The notes: generated from the sequence alone by a model not told the origin. A DNA stretch of 64,000 nucleotides from Companilactobacillus formosensis (GCF_005405305.1 NZ_BJDU01000003.1:186001-250000), one strand, 5' to 3'; shown: positions 25,631 to 36,087, numbered from the stretch's first letter. A program made the numbers and translations.

Positions 25631-26305
25631 ATGAAATTTGCAGTGGTGAATTTCCCTGGTTCCAATTGTGATATGGATCTCTTCTATGCAATCCGTGATG
25701 GCATCAAGCAAACAGTCGAATTAGTCGATTATCGAGCTACATCCTTGAATGGATTTGATGGTGTTTTGATTCCTGGTGGTTTTTCATACGGCGACTATTT
25801 ACGCAGTGGAGCCATTGCTGTGCACGCACCAATTGTTAAGGAAATTATTCGTTTTGCTAATGAAGGTAAAATCGTTTTGGGAATTTGCAATGGCTTTCAA
25901 ATTTTAACCGAATTAGGTTTGTTGCCGGGAGCCTTGATTCAAAATGAGAAGAGTCGTTTTATTTGTGAGACCGTCGATCTTGAAGTTGAGAATAATCAGA
26001 CCATTTTCACAAGTCACTATCAACGAAAAGAAGTGATCAAAGTTCCAGTTGCCCACGGTGAGGGACGTTATTACTGTGATGAAGCAACCTTGCAAGAATT
26101 AAAAGAGAACCATCAAATCATTTTTAAGTATAAAGAAAATATCAATGGCAGCGTGGATCAAATTGCTGGTATTGCCAACAAAGAAAAGAATGTATTGGGA
26201 ATGATGCCTCATCCAGAAAGAGCAATTGAAGAAATCCTTGGTTCTGATGATGGTTTGAAATTGTTCCAATCGTTAATCAATCCAGAAGTAAAGGTGAATG
26301 ACTAA
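25631..26305 (+). CDS. purQ: FGAM synthase glutaminase subunit PurQ
   Basis: PurQ is the class I glutamine amidotransferase that feeds ammonia to PurL. In its 224 residues, the catalytic cysteine lies in [11 protein letters not shown] (about 80-90), and the His/Glu pair in MMPHPERA (about 195-202). [12 protein letters not shown] is also diagnostic. The start follows the purS stop directly and the gene overlaps purL by one base. Confidence 0.97.
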   Translation: MKFAVVNFPGSNCDMDLFYAIRDGIKQTVELVDYRATSLNGFDGVLIPGGFSYGDYLRSGAIAVHAPIVKEIIRFANEGKIVLGICNGFQILTELGLLPGALIQNEKSRFICETVDLEVENNQTIFTSHYQRKEVIKVPVAHGEGRYYCDEATLQELKENHQIIFKYKENINGSVDQIAGIANKEKNVLGMMPHPERAIEEILGSDDGLKLFQSLINPEVKVND

Positions 26306-28515
26306 TGACTGAACCTACTGCAAAACAAATTAAAGATGAAAAGATTTATCAACAATGGGGATTAACTGACGAAGAGTATAACTTGATCAGTGAAAAGATT
26401 TTACATCGTCTGCCTAATTACACAGAAGCAGGACTTTATTCCGTAATGTGGAGTGAACATTGTTCCTACAAAAATTCCAAAAAAGTTCTTCGTAAAATGC
26501 CTAATCACAGTGATCGTGTTTTGGCAGGTCCAGGTGAAGATGCCGGTATTTTAGATATTGGTGATAATCAAGCTGTAGTTTTCAAAGCTGAAAGTCACAA
26601 TCATCCGTCAGCAGTTGAACCTTATCAAGGTGCTGCGACCGGTGTTGGTGGAATCATTAGAGATATTTTCTCAATGGGTGCTCAACCAATTGCTTTGATG
26701 AATAGTTTGAAATTTGGACCATTAAAAGATGGCAAAACTAAGCATTTAGTAAACGAAGTTGTTGCTGGTATTGGTGGTTACGGAAATTGTATTGGTTTGC
26801 CAACTATTGGTGGGGAAATTTCTTTTGAATACTGTTACGAACACAATCCATTGGTTAATGCAATGTGTATCGGTTTGTTGAATAACACTGATTTTAAGCA
26901 TGGTACTGCTAGTGGCGATAAGAATTTGATCGTTTATGTTGGTGCTAAGACTGGTCGTGACGGAATTCACGGGGCAACTTTTGCTTCAGATGAATTTACC
27001 GATACGAAGAACAAGCAACGTTCAGCTGTTCAAGTCGGTAATCCTTTTATTGAGAAGCTATTGATGGATGCTTGTGTTGAAATTATCGAACAACATTCCA
27101 ATTGGATTTTAGGTATTCAAGATATGGGTGCGGCTGGATTAGTTTCTTCAACTGCTGAAATGGCTTCTAAGGCAGGATCTGGTTTGAAATTGAATCTAGA
27201 TCGTGTGCCTCAACGAGAAACTGGTATGACAGCTTACGAAATGATGCTATCAGAATCTCAAGAACGAATGGTTTTGTGCGTAAAGCCGGAATTCATCGAC
27301 GACGTATTGATGTTCTTTAGACATTTTGAGTTGGATGCAGTTGTTATTGGTGAAGTAACTAATGATAAGCAATATCGTATTTATCATCACGATGAATTGG
27401 TAACTGATATTCCTGTTGATAGTTTGACTGAAGATGTACCAGAATATGATCGAGTTGAAAAGCAACCACAAAGAATGGTCGATGATAAAGATTTCCATTT
27501 TGAACCAACGATTTCTTCATTGAAAGAAACTTGGTTGGATATGTTACAACGACCTAATATTGCTAGCAAAAAATATTTCTATCAAACTTATGATTCTCAA
27601 GTTAAGGCTAATACTTTGGTACGTCCGGGTAGTGATGCTGGTGTAGTTAGAATTCGAGGAACAAAAAAAGCCATCGCAGTAACGAACGATAGCAATTCAA
27701 AATATGTTTACTTAAATCCTTTTGTTGGTGGACAAATAGCTGTCATGGAAGCAGCTAGAAATATCGTCGCTAGCGGTGGTCTACCAATCGGTATTACTGA
27801 CTGTTTGAATTACGGTAATCCCGAAGATCCAGAAGCTTTTTATGAACTGGATAAGAGTGTTGAAGGAATTGCCAGTGCCTGTGAGATTGTTGATACACCA
27901 GTTATTTCTGGTAATGTTTCACTTTATAACGAATATAACGAAGTAGCCATTTATCCTAGCCCAATGGTAGGGATGGTTGGTTTGATCGATGATGTTAAAA
28001 AGGTCACTACGAGTGATTTCAAGCACAGCCAGGATTTAATTTATGTGTTGGGTCAAACTAAAGATGACTTCAATGGTTCAGAAATTCAAATGGCACAGAT
28101 GAAGCAACTAAAAGGTGACTTAAGACCATTAGATTTAAACCAAGAAAAATTGCATCAAGATTTGATCAGACAAGCTATCAATCAAGGGTTATTAAAGAGT
28201 TGTCATGACCTTTCAGAAGGTGGTTTGGCAGTTGCCTTATCAGAATCAGCCTTTCAAAATGATCTTGGTTTTGAAATTGAAACTAAATCAACTTCTCAAC
28301 AAATGTTCTCAGAAACTCAATCACGATTTTTAGTGACGGTAGCACCAAAGGATCAAAGAGCTTTCGAAAATCTTGTACAAAGAGATTTTGAATTATTAGG
28401 TTTTGTTAGTTCCCAAAATATTTTCAAAATTACTACAGCTGATGAAACAATCCAAATTGATGGACAAACAGCTAAGAGTAGTTGGAAAGAGGCGATTGCG
28501 TGCTTAATGAAGTAA
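26305..28515 (+). CDS. purL: FGAM synthase large subunit PurL (small-type)
   Basis: PurL converts FGAR to FGAM using ammonia from PurQ. At 736 residues it is the small-type PurL that needs PurS and PurQ, both encoded just upstream. Motifs include YSVMWSEHCSYKNSK, FKAESHNHPSAVEPYQGAATG and DMGAAGL, and the C-terminal HDLSEGGL. The purF start lies inside its last codons (16-base overlap). Confidence 0.98.
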   Translation: MTEPTAKQIKDEKIYQQWGLTDEEYNLISEKILHRLPNYTEAGLYSVMWSEHCSYKNSKKVLRKMPNHSDRVLAGPGEDAGILDIGDNQAVVFKAESHNHPSAVEPYQGAATGVGGIIRDIFSMGAQPIALMNSLKFGPLKDGKTKHLVNEVVAGIGGYGNCIGLPTIGGEISFEYCYEHNPLVNAMCIGLLNNTDFKHGTASGDKNLIVYVGAKTGRDGIHGATFASDEFTDTKNKQRSAVQVGNPFIEKLLMDACVEIIEQHSNWILGIQDMGAAGLVSSTAEMASKAGSGLKLNLDRVPQRETGMTAYEMMLSESQERMVLCVKPEFIDDVLMFFRHFELDAVVIGEVTNDKQYRIYHHDELVTDIPVDSLTEDVPEYDRVEKQPQRMVDDKDFHFEPTISSLKETWLDMLQRPNIASKKYFYQTYDSQVKANTLVRPGSDAGVVRIRGTKKAIAVTNDSNSKYVYLNPFVGGQIAVMEAARNIVASGGLPIGITDCLNYGNPEDPEAFYELDKSVEGIASACEIVDTPVISGNVSLYNEYNEVAIYPSPMVGMVGLIDDVKKVTTSDFKHSQDLIYVLGQTKDDFNGSEIQMAQMKQLKGDLRPLDLNQEKLHQDLIRQAINQGLLKSCHDLSEGGLAVALSESAFQNDLGFEIETKSTSQQMFSETQSRFLVTVAPKDQRAFENLVQRDFELLGFVSSQNIFKITTADETIQIDGQTAKSSWKEAIACLMK

Positions 28516-29906
28516 AGAGTTTGAATGAAGAATGTGGTGTATTTGGCGTCTGGGGTGCTGAAAATGCTAACTATCTAACTTATTTAGGATTACACAGTCT
28601 TCAACACCGTGGTCAAGAAGGTGCCGGAATCGTTGCCAACGACGGTAAAAGATTACGAACTTATCGTAATTTAGGATTGTTGACACAAGTTTTCTCTAAG
28701 CCAGAATTTCTCAACAGTTTAGTTGGTAATTCCGCAATCGGTCACGTTCGTTATTCAACAGCTGGTGAGAACAAAATTGAAAACGTTCAACCACTACTGT
28801 TTGATTTTACTGATAGCCAAATTGCCTTAGCACATAACGGTAACTTGACGAATGCCATCACATTGAAGAAAGAATTAGAAGCAAAAGGTCATATTTTCAA
28901 ATCTAGTTCTGATTCAGAAGTTTTGGTACATCTGATCAAAGTGTCTAATGCACCAACTTTACACGAAAAAATTATTGAAGCACTCAACAAGATTCAAGGT
29001 GGATTTGCTTATCTGTTATTGACGAAAGATTCTTTGATCGTAGCTCTTGATTCACATGGATTTAGACCTTTGTCGATTGGTAAATTACCTAATGGAGGTT
29101 TTGTAGTAGCCAGTGAAACTTGTGCTTTGGATGCTGTTGGCGCAACTTTAGTACGTGACGTTAAGCCAGGGGAATTGATTACTATCTCAGATTCTGGTAT
29201 GGAAATTGATCAATGGACTAAAAAGACTCAATTAGCTATTTGTTCGATGGAATTCATCTATTTTGCTCGACCAGACTCAGATATTTTAGGAATCAACGTT
29301 CATTCAGCCAGAAAACGTATGGGTGCTAATCTTGCCAAAGAAGCTCCTGCTGACGGCGATATCGTCGTGGGTGTTCCTAATTCTTCTTTATCCGCAGCAA
29401 GTGGCTATGCTGAAGAAATCGGCTTGCCATACGAAATGGGCTTGATCAAGAACCAATATATGGGCCGTGAGTTTATTCAACCAACGAAAGAATTGCGTGA
29501 AAAGAGTGTTCGCCAAAAATTGGCTGCTGTCAAAGGAGTTGTTCGTGGCAAACGGGTGATTTTAGTCGATGATTCAATCGTTCGGGGAACTACTTGTGCT
29601 TATATCGTGCAATTGTTACGTGATGCTGGTGCAGTTGAAGTCCATCTAAGAATTGCATCACCACGTTTCATGCATCCTTGTTTTTATGGTATCGACATTC
29701 AAGAAAAGAGCGAGTTGATCGCTGCTCACAAGTCGATTCCTGAAATGAACCAAATGTTTGGTTCCGATTCATTGAAATTTCTCAGTGAAGATGGCTTGAT
29801 CAAAGCAATTGGCTTAAATGCAGATGCACCATATTCTGGTTTGGATATGTCATATTTTAATGGTGATTATCCAACATATCTCTACGATTACGAATCCAAA
29901 AAATAA
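28500..29906 (+). CDS. purF: Amidophosphoribosyltransferase PurF
   Basis: PurF makes phosphoribosylamine from PRPP and glutamine, the first step of purine synthesis. The GTG at 28500 with GGAAAGAGG 7 bases upstream gives an 11-residue propeptide before the catalytic Cys12 (NEECGVFG), as in Bacillus PurF. An earlier TTG at 28482 is possible but less likely. LVDDSIVRGTT is the PRPP loop. The C-terminal segment lacks the CXXC pair that helps hold the [4Fe-4S] cluster in the Bacillus enzyme. Overlaps purL by 16 bases. Confidence 0.96.
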   Translation: MLNEVKSLNEECGVFGVWGAENANYLTYLGLHSLQHRGQEGAGIVANDGKRLRTYRNLGLLTQVFSKPEFLNSLVGNSAIGHVRYSTAGENKIENVQPLLFDFTDSQIALAHNGNLTNAITLKKELEAKGHIFKSSSDSEVLVHLIKVSNAPTLHEKIIEALNKIQGGFAYLLLTKDSLIVALDSHGFRPLSIGKLPNGGFVVASETCALDAVGATLVRDVKPGELITISDSGMEIDQWTKKTQLAICSMEFIYFARPDSDILGINVHSARKRMGANLAKEAPADGDIVVGVPNSSLSAASGYAEEIGLPYEMGLIKNQYMGREFIQPTKELREKSVRQKLAAVKGVVRGKRVILVDDSIVRGTTCAYIVQLLRDAGAVEVHLRIASPRFMHPCFYGIDIQEKSELIAAHKSIPEMNQMFGSDSLKFLSEDGLIKAIGLNADAPYSGLDMSYFNGDYPTYLYDYESKK

Positions 29907-29918
29907 GGAGGCATCAAG

Positions 29919-30944
29919 ATGTCTAATCCCTATCAAGATGCGGGTGTTGATATTCAATCAGGCTATAAGATTTCTAAGTTTGTTAAACAAAACACTCACA
30001 ATAAAAATATCGGCAATTTTGGCGGTGTTTACGAGATTCCAGAAGGCTTTAAGCATCCAGTATTGGTTTCTAGCGATGATGGTGTTGGGACTAAATTGTT
30101 ATTGACGAATGAAGCCAAGAAGTGGGATACGATCGGTATTGATTTAGTGGCAATGTGTGTCAACGATATTTTGTCACAAGGCGCCATTCCTCAGTATTTC
30201 TTAGATTATATTTCAACTGGCAAAATTGATCACAAAGTCGAAGAAATCCTTAAAGGAGTAATTGACGGCTGTAACCAAGCAAATGCTGCTTTGATCGGTG
30301 GCGAAACGGCTGAAATGCCAGGTGTTTATAGCGAAAAAGATTATGACTTAGCGGGATTTTCAGTCGGTATCTGTGAAAAAGACGATTTGTTGCAAAAAGA
30401 AAATCTAAAAGCTGGCGATGTTTTGATTGGTATTACTTCTAGCGGTATTCATTCCAATGGCTATTCGCTCGTTCGAAAGATTTTCTTCCAAGATCACAAT
30501 TTTTCAATCGATGATGTGTTGCCAGAAGCTTCTGGAAAGACCCTAGGAGAATTGTTATTAACACCAACGAAGATTTATGTTGAAGATGTTGTTCCACTAT
30601 TAGAAGAACGTCTGATTAAAGGTATCAGTCATATTACTGGCGGCGGATTTTTTGAAAATATTCCGCGAATGTTGCCCGATGACTTAGCAGCGTCGATCAA
30701 TGTCGATATTTGGCCAAAATTGCCTATTTTTGATATTTTGCAAAAGTATGGACAGCTAGGATTAAATGATATGTATAACATTTTCAATATGGGCATTGGG
30801 ATGGTCATTGCTGTCAATCCGGCTCGAGAAATCGAAGTGTTGGAATTATTGAATGAAACTAAAACTAATGCTTATACAATTGGTGAATTAATTCCAAGAG
30901 AATCCCAAAGTCTGATTTTGAAAGGAGATAAGCTATGCGAGTAG
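29919..30944 (+). CDS. purM: AIR synthetase PurM
   Basis: PurM (phosphoribosylformylglycinamidine cyclo-ligase) makes AIR from FGAM with ATP. Length 341 residues. Signature stretches are YQDAGVDIQSGY at the start, VSSDDGVGTKLLL, GIDLVAMCVNDIL, GGETAEMPG and HITGGGFFENIPRM. AAGGAGG precedes the ATG. It overlaps purN by 10 bases. Confidence 0.97.
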   Translation: MSNPYQDAGVDIQSGYKISKFVKQNTHNKNIGNFGGVYEIPEGFKHPVLVSSDDGVGTKLLLTNEAKKWDTIGIDLVAMCVNDILSQGAIPQYFLDYISTGKIDHKVEEILKGVIDGCNQANAALIGGETAEMPGVYSEKDYDLAGFSVGICEKDDLLQKENLKAGDVLIGITSSGIHSNGYSLVRKIFFQDHNFSIDDVLPEASGKTLGELLLTPTKIYVEDVVPLLEERLIKGISHITGGGFFENIPRMLPDDLAASINVDIWPKLPIFDILQKYGQLGLNDMYNIFNMGIGMVIAVNPAREIEVLELLNETKTNAYTIGELIPRESQSLILKGDKLCE

Positions 30945-31516
30945 CCGTCTTTGCCTCCGGTAGTGGTAGCAATTTTGAGGCCATTGCCAAATCGGATGAG
31001 TTAAAGAATTTAGGTTTAGAAATTGAAATCTTAGTTTGCGATCAACCAAAAGCTCACGTTTTAAAGCGAGCAAAGAAGTATCACATTCCTGTGTTCGTTA
31101 ATCAATTGGCTGATTATCCTGATCGTAGTACTTATGAACAAGCAATTATCGATAAATTAAAACCATTGAAAATCGAATACATCTTATTAGCGGGCTATAT
31201 GAAAGTTGTGACACCAACTTTATTAGCAGCTTATCCTAATCACATTATCAACATTCATCCATCATTGTTACCGAAGTTTTCAGGACTCGAAGCAATTGAA
31301 AGAGCCTATCAATCAGGAGATGAGGTAACTGGTGTAACGATTCATTATATTGATGAAGGGGTCGATACGGGACCAGTCATCAAGCAGTGCAAAGTTGTTC
31401 GTTTAAGAAATGATACTGAAGCCAGTTTAGAAGCAAGAATTCATCAAACTGAGCATCAGATGTATCGCCAAGTAATTCTTGATTTATTAAATAAAAATAA
31501 TGAGGTGGCCAAATAA
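30935..31516 (+). CDS. purN: Phosphoribosylglycinamide formyltransferase PurN
   Basis: PurN transfers a formyl group from 10-formyl-THF to GAR. The 193 residues begin [17 protein letters not shown]; the active-site block is [16 protein letters not shown] (about 106-121) with [12 protein letters not shown] after it. AAAGGAG precedes the ATG inside purM. It overlaps the purH start by one base. Confidence 0.97.
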   Translation: MRVAVFASGSGSNFEAIAKSDELKNLGLEIEILVCDQPKAHVLKRAKKYHIPVFVNQLADYPDRSTYEQAIIDKLKPLKIEYILLAGYMKVVTPTLLAAYPNHIINIHPSLLPKFSGLEAIERAYQSGDEVTGVTIHYIDEGVDTGPVIKQCKVVRLRNDTEASLEARIHQTEHQMYRQVILDLLNKNNEVAK

Positions 31517-33057
31517 TGAAGAGAGCTTTAATCAGTGTTTCAGATAAAACAGGTGTTGTTGAATTTGCTAAAGGTTTAATCGCTAATGATTTTGAAATTA
31601 TTTCTACTGGTGGTACATACAAGAAACTCCAAGAAGCCGGCGTTAAAGTAACTGAAATTGATGAGGTAACTAAATTTCCAGAAATTCTTGATGGTCGTGT
31701 GAAGACATTGCATCCAGTCGTTCATGCCGGATTATTAGCTAAACGTGATAATCCTGAACATATGAAGACGCTCGAAAAGCTCAATATTAATACAATTGAT
31801 TTAGTTTGTGTCAATCTTTATCCATTTAAAGAAACTATCTCAAAGGCTGATGTTACTCCAGCCCAAGCTATTGAACAGATCGATATCGGTGGTCCTTCAA
31901 TGATTCGTTCTGCTTCTAAAAATTTCAAGAGCGTTTACGTAGTTATTGACAATAAGGATTATGAAACTGTTCTTGAAAGCATTAAATCAGACGAAGATGA
32001 TACTATTTTACGTCGCCGTTTAGCTGCTAAAGCTTTCCGCCATACAGCTCAATACGATAGTATTATTGCTCATTATTTGACTGATCTAAATAAGGATGAA
32101 TTTCCAGATGTCGAAGTTCTAGGATACGATTATCACCAAGAATTAAGATATGGTGAAAATTCTCATCAAAAGGCTGCTTTTTATCAAAGCGCTATGCCAA
32201 GTGAATATTCAATCGCTTCTGCAAAACAGCTTCATGGTAAGGAATTATCATTCAACAATATTAAGGATGCTGATGCTGCTTTAAGAATCGTAGCTGATTT
32301 TGACCAACCTTGTGTTGCTGCATTAAAGCACATGAATCCTTGTGGTGTTGGAGTTGATGATGAATCAATTTACAAAGCATGGAGAAAAGCTTATACAGCA
32401 GATACAATGTCAATTTTCGGTGGTATCGTAGCGGTCAACCGCGAAGTTACGAAAGAAATTGCTGAAGAAATGCACAAGATTTTCTTGGAAATCGTAATTG
32501 CCCCTAGTTTCACACCAGAAGCCCTAGAAATTCTAGAAGCTAAGAAGAACATTCGTCTCTTGACACTTGATTTTTCTAAGTCAAAAGCTGCTGACAAATA
32601 TGACTACGTGTCTGTCATGGGTGGATTACTAGTTCAAGAACGTGATAGTACGGTTGATCAAATGGACGAATTTAAAGTCGTTACTAAGAAAGCCCCAACT
32701 GATGAAGAAATGAAGGCTTTACTGTTTGGTCAACAAATTGTTAAACATGTTAAGAGTAATGCTATCGTTATCTCAACAACTGATAAGACACTTGGAATTG
32801 GTGCCGGTCAAATGAATCGTATTGGTTCAGTTAAGATTGCGGTTGAACAAGAGGAACAAGCTGATACACACACACCTTTAGTTATGGCTTCTGATGCTTT
32901 CTTCCCAATGGATGACTGTGTTCAATATGCGGCAGAACATAATATTACAGCTATCGTTCAACCAGGTGGTTCAATCAAAGATCAAGATTCAATCGACATG
33001 GCAAATGAACATGGTATTGCAATGGTCTTCACAGGTAGAAGACACTTCAAACACTAG
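31516..33057 (+). CDS. purH: Bifunctional AICAR transformylase/IMP cyclohydrolase PurH
   Basis: PurH carries out the last two steps to IMP. The 513-residue protein has an N-terminal cyclohydrolase domain (MGS-like, [32 protein letters not shown]) and a C-terminal AICAR transformylase domain ([33 protein letters not shown]). Length is normal. Its ATG overlaps the purN stop. Confidence 0.98.
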   Translation: MKRALISVSDKTGVVEFAKGLIANDFEIISTGGTYKKLQEAGVKVTEIDEVTKFPEILDGRVKTLHPVVHAGLLAKRDNPEHMKTLEKLNINTIDLVCVNLYPFKETISKADVTPAQAIEQIDIGGPSMIRSASKNFKSVYVVIDNKDYETVLESIKSDEDDTILRRRLAAKAFRHTAQYDSIIAHYLTDLNKDEFPDVEVLGYDYHQELRYGENSHQKAAFYQSAMPSEYSIASAKQLHGKELSFNNIKDADAALRIVADFDQPCVAALKHMNPCGVGVDDESIYKAWRKAYTADTMSIFGGIVAVNREVTKEIAEEMHKIFLEIVIAPSFTPEALEILEAKKNIRLLTLDFSKSKAADKYDYVSVMGGLLVQERDSTVDQMDEFKVVTKKAPTDEEMKALLFGQQIVKHVKSNAIVISTTDKTLGIGAGQMNRIGSVKIAVEQEEQADTHTPLVMASDAFFPMDDCVQYAAEHNITAIVQPGGSIKDQDSIDMANEHGIAMVFTGRRHFKH

Positions 33058-33069
33058 AGAGGTTTTTTA

Positions 33070-34326
33070 ATGAAAATACTTGTTGTTGGTTCTGGTGCCA
33101 GAGAAGATGCTATTTGTAAGGCATTATTGAAAAACGATAATAATACTGTTTTCTGCGCACCCGGAAATGATGGAATGAAATTATCAGGTATCAAAACAAT
33201 TTCGATCAATGAAGATGAGTTTGATCATTTAACTAATTTTGTTCAAACCAATGGTATCGACTATACGGTCGTTGGTCCGGAAGAACCTTTGGTAAATGGA
33301 ATTGTTGATTTCTTTAAGGAACGTAAATTAAAAATTTTTGGACCTAACAAATTAGCTGCGCAAGTGGAAGGTTCCAAAACTTTCACTAAAAAAGTAATGG
33401 CTGATATTAATATTCCAACAGCTAAATATCGTGAATTTGCTGATTTAGAAAGTGCCGTGGAATATTTGACAGTTGAAGCAAGTTTTCCAACAGTTATCAA
33501 GGCTGATGGTTTAGCTGCTGGTAAAGGTGTTTATATTGTTCAGAGTTTAGACGATGCTTTGGAAGTAGTAAGTGAGTTATTAGATGGACATAAGTTCAAT
33601 ACTAAGCGAATAGTGATTGAAGAATACCTAGAAGGTGAAGAATTTTCATTGATGGCATTTGTTGATCACAAGCGCTTTTATCCAATGCCTTTAGCTCAAG
33701 ACTATAAGAAGATCTTTGAAGATGACAAGGGTCCTAATACTGGCGGTATGGGTGCTGTTTGTCCCGTAAGTAATATCTCCGATGGCATCAAACAAGCAGC
33801 AATTGAACAAATCTTGAAGCCATTTATCCATCAATTGTATCAAGAAGGTATCAAATACACTGGTATTTTATATGCTGGATTGATTTTGACTAAAGATGGT
33901 ATCAAGGTAATTGAATTCAATGCTCGCTTTGGTGATCCGGAAACGGAAGTGGTTTTGCCACGATTGAAGTCTGATTTATCGGATATTTTTGTAAAGATTT
34001 TGGATCATAAAAAAATTACTGAAATAAATTGGGAAACTAAGGGTCTTAATCTAGGTGTTTTTGCAGTCAGCCAAGGTTACCCACAAAAACCAATTTTTGG
34101 CAGTCTAGGCAAGATCGATGATTTCAAAAATTGTCCTTTGACAATCAATTATGCCGCTGTTCGCAAGCAAGATAATGAATTAATCAGTAATGGTGGACGT
34201 TTGTATTTAATGCAGACCCAAGCTGATTCATTGAGTCACGCCCAAGCCGATGTTTATCAGCATTTGCAACGTATGAATCAAGAAAATATTTTTTATCGCC
34301 GTGATATAGGTAAAAACTCCATATAA
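33070..34326 (+). CDS. purD: Phosphoribosylamine-glycine ligase PurD
   Basis: PurD is the ATP-grasp ligase that makes GAR. The 418 residues start MKILVVGSGAREDAI; the family usually has GGREHA, here GAREDA. VGPEEPLVNGIVD, IKADGLAAGKGV and EFNARFGDPETEVVLPR are preserved. It is the last gene of the operon and is followed by a strong terminator. purA and purB, needed for AMP, are not encoded here. Confidence 0.97.
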   Translation: MKILVVGSGAREDAICKALLKNDNNTVFCAPGNDGMKLSGIKTISINEDEFDHLTNFVQTNGIDYTVVGPEEPLVNGIVDFFKERKLKIFGPNKLAAQVEGSKTFTKKVMADINIPTAKYREFADLESAVEYLTVEASFPTVIKADGLAAGKGVYIVQSLDDALEVVSELLDGHKFNTKRIVIEEYLEGEEFSLMAFVDHKRFYPMPLAQDYKKIFEDDKGPNTGGMGAVCPVSNISDGIKQAAIEQILKPFIHQLYQEGIKYTGILYAGLILTKDGIKVIEFNARFGDPETEVVLPRLKSDLSDIFVKILDHKKITEINWETKGLNLGVFAVSQGYPQKPIFGSLGKIDDFKNCPLTINYAAVRKQDNELISNGGRLYLMQTQADSLSHAQADVYQHLQRMNQENIFYRRDIGKNSI

Positions 34327-34329
34327 ACG

Positions 34330-34372
34330 AAAAAGACGACAATTTCAATTTGAAATGTCGTCTTTTTTATTT
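34330..34372. terminator. Bidirectional terminator after purD
   Basis: AAAAGACGACA (34331-34341) pairs with 34356-34366 and TTTCA (34343-34347) with TGAAA (34351-34355), one A bulged, followed by T on the plus strand and A-rich sequence on the other. It also serves the convergent plsC-like gene. Confidence 0.87.
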
Positions 34373-34378
34373 ATATAA

Positions 34379-35008
34379 TTATTTGTGTTTCTTTTTTGGT
34401 GGGATATATTCAAAACTAGGATCGATTTCATTATCGATTTTATCCCAAGCTTTTTCCATGTCTTCATTAACTTGTTTAGTTTGTTTCTCATCTAATTTGG
34501 CTTTGAAGTCAAAGTCGATTTCCGGACCAACTCCAATGGTGATTCGTTGATGTTTCAAAAGTCCACCAAATGTTAATGGTCCTTGATAAACAAAGGGTAC
34601 TAGTGGAGCTTTGGATAACTTGGCTATCAAAGAGGCACCACCTTTTAAGTCTTCCGAGTAACGAGTTCCAGAAGGAAACATTATCAAGACTTTGCCTTCT
34701 TTTTTCAAAGCTTTGACAGGTGTTTTGATAACTGAGGGTCCGGGATGTTCTCGATCAACTGGAAAGGCGTGAGCATGGACTAGAATGAATCTTAAAATAG
34801 GATTCTTGAAGAGTTCTTTTTTTGCCATAAAAGTTGCATCACGTGGCGAAATAACCAAAGCAAAGAAGATCGGTTCCCACCAAGTTCGATGCGGTGCTAC
34901 TAGAATGTAGGGCTTATCAGGCAAGTTTTCTTTGCCAATAACGTGGTAACGCCCATTTAAGAGGAAGACTAGTCCTCTCACTAAAACACGAATTACTTTA
35001 TAAAACAT
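34379..35008 (-). CDS. plsC: 1-acyl-sn-glycerol-3-phosphate acyltransferase family protein
   Basis: A 209-residue PlsC-like acyltransferase that would add the second acyl chain in phosphatidic acid synthesis. Block I reads APHRTWWEP (about residues 38-46), an H-X4-E in place of the usual H-X4-D; block III is FPSGTRYS (about 118-125). An N-terminal hydrophobic stretch (VIRVLVRGLVFLLNG) may contact the membrane. It is transcribed toward purD. Function as the housekeeping PlsC is likely but not certain given the altered block I. Confidence 0.85.
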   Translation of the reverse strand: MFYKVIRVLVRGLVFLLNGRYHVIGKENLPDKPYILVAPHRTWWEPIFFALVISPRDATFMAKKELFKNPILRFILVHAHAFPVDREHPGPSVIKTPVKALKKEGKVLIMFPSGTRYSEDLKGGASLIAKLSKAPLVPFVYQGPLTFGGLLKHQRITIGVGPEIDFDFKAKLDEKQTKQVNEDMEKAWDKIDNEIDPSFEYIPPKKKHK

Positions 35009-35070
35009 AAAAATATCATTCTCCCAAAAATAATTTTCACTTATTTAAAATACCATAAAGCAGGTGTAAC

Positions 35071-35799
35071 ATGTCGATTAATTCTCAAGATACGATTGCA
35101 AATAGTGGAGTTAAGATCAATCAAGATAAAGAACTCTACTCATTCAATCTTGATACTATTTTACTCTATAATTTCGCAAATCCCGCAAAAAAAGGCAAAG
35201 TTGTCGATTTATGTGCAGGAAATGGAGCGATTGGTTTGTCTTTAACTAGTAAGACGTCCGCTAAAATTTATTTAGTCGAAATTCAAAAACAACTCGCGGA
35301 TTTGGCTCAACAAAGCATTATAGATAACCACTTATCCAATCAAGTGACCTTAGTTAATGATGACTTGAAAAATGTTCAACAGTATATTGTCCATGATACG
35401 GTTGATACGGTCGTTTGCAATCCGCCATATTTTAAGGTGACAGATCAAACTGCAATCAAGGACAATTCAGTTTTAGCTGTTGCGCGTCACGAGTTAAAAG
35501 CTGATTTAAAAGACATTTTGTCGGCTATTAAGATTTTGCTCAAAGAAAATTCTCATGCTTTTTTAGTCTATCGTCCACAACGACTCAGTGATTTATTAGT
35601 AACGATGAATGAAGAAAAGCTGCAGGCTAAGCGTCTAAGATTTGTCAGAACGACTTCTAAAAAAGATGCCAATTTAGTCTTAGTTGATGCTATCAAAACT
35701 GTAAAGACTGCATCCTTGAAAGTGGAACCAGACTTAGTTATTTATGACGAAAATCATCAATTGAGTGAAGAGGCCAATTTAATAATCAATGGAAAGTAA
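35071..35799 (+). CDS. tRNA1(Val) (adenine37-N6)-methyltransferase-like protein
   Basis: A 242-residue class I SAM methyltransferase of the TrmN6/YabB (YfiC) type. The SAM-binding motif VVDLCAGNGAIGLSL is at about residues 46-60 and the N6-adenine motif NPPYF at about 119-123. Such enzymes methylate A37 of tRNA or related N-heterocycles; substrate assignment is inferred. The next gene, a GIY-YIG protein, overlaps it by 11 bases; the same yabB-yazA pairing occurs in Bacillus. Start supported by CAGGTG upstream. Confidence 0.9.
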   Translation: MSINSQDTIANSGVKINQDKELYSFNLDTILLYNFANPAKKGKVVDLCAGNGAIGLSLTSKTSAKIYLVEIQKQLADLAQQSIIDNHLSNQVTLVNDDLKNVQQYIVHDTVDTVVCNPPYFKVTDQTAIKDNSVLAVARHELKADLKDILSAIKILLKENSHAFLVYRPQRLSDLLVTMNEEKLQAKRLRFVRTTSKKDANLVLVDAIKTVKTASLKVEPDLVIYDENHQLSEEANLIINGK

Positions 35800-36070
35800 A
35801 TACTATGTTTACATGTTATTGTGTAGCGACAAGACTTTTTATACAGGAACTAGTAATAATGTAGAAAAACGAGTAAAGACGCATAATGCCGGCAAAGGTG
35901 CCAAGTACACGAAAGTCAGACGTCCAGTGCAACTCATGTATACCGAAGAATTAGCTAATAAATCTGCAGCTTTGAAACGAGAAATTGCGATTAAAAAGCT
36001 GACACGTCAACAAAAAGAACAACTTTTAAAAAGTCACGGAATAAATTGGCACGACTACTTGATTAAATAG
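35789..36070 (+). CDS. GIY-YIG nuclease family protein (YazA type)
   Basis: A 93-residue single-domain GIY-YIG protein (UPF0213/YazA). The motif reads YYVYMLLCSDKTFYTG (GIY equivalent YVY, YIG equivalent FYTG), followed by an Arg in NNVEKRVKTHN and KGAKYT. The catalytic glutamate candidate is in MYTEEL. Whether it has nuclease activity is untested for this small subfamily. It is translationally coupled to the upstream methyltransferase gene. Confidence 0.9.
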   Translation: MESKYYVYMLLCSDKTFYTGTSNNVEKRVKTHNAGKGAKYTKVRRPVQLMYTEELANKSAALKREIAIKKLTRQQKEQLLKSHGINWHDYLIK

Positions 36071-36087
36071 TGGTCTTCATTTATAAT
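36059..36087 (+). promoter_or_regulatory. Promoter of rpsB-tsf
   Basis: TTGATT (36059-36064) and TATAAT (36082-36087) are 17 bases apart. The -35 lies in the last codons of the GIY-YIG gene. Transcription would start near 36094, giving a leader of about 100 bases. Confidence 0.7.
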
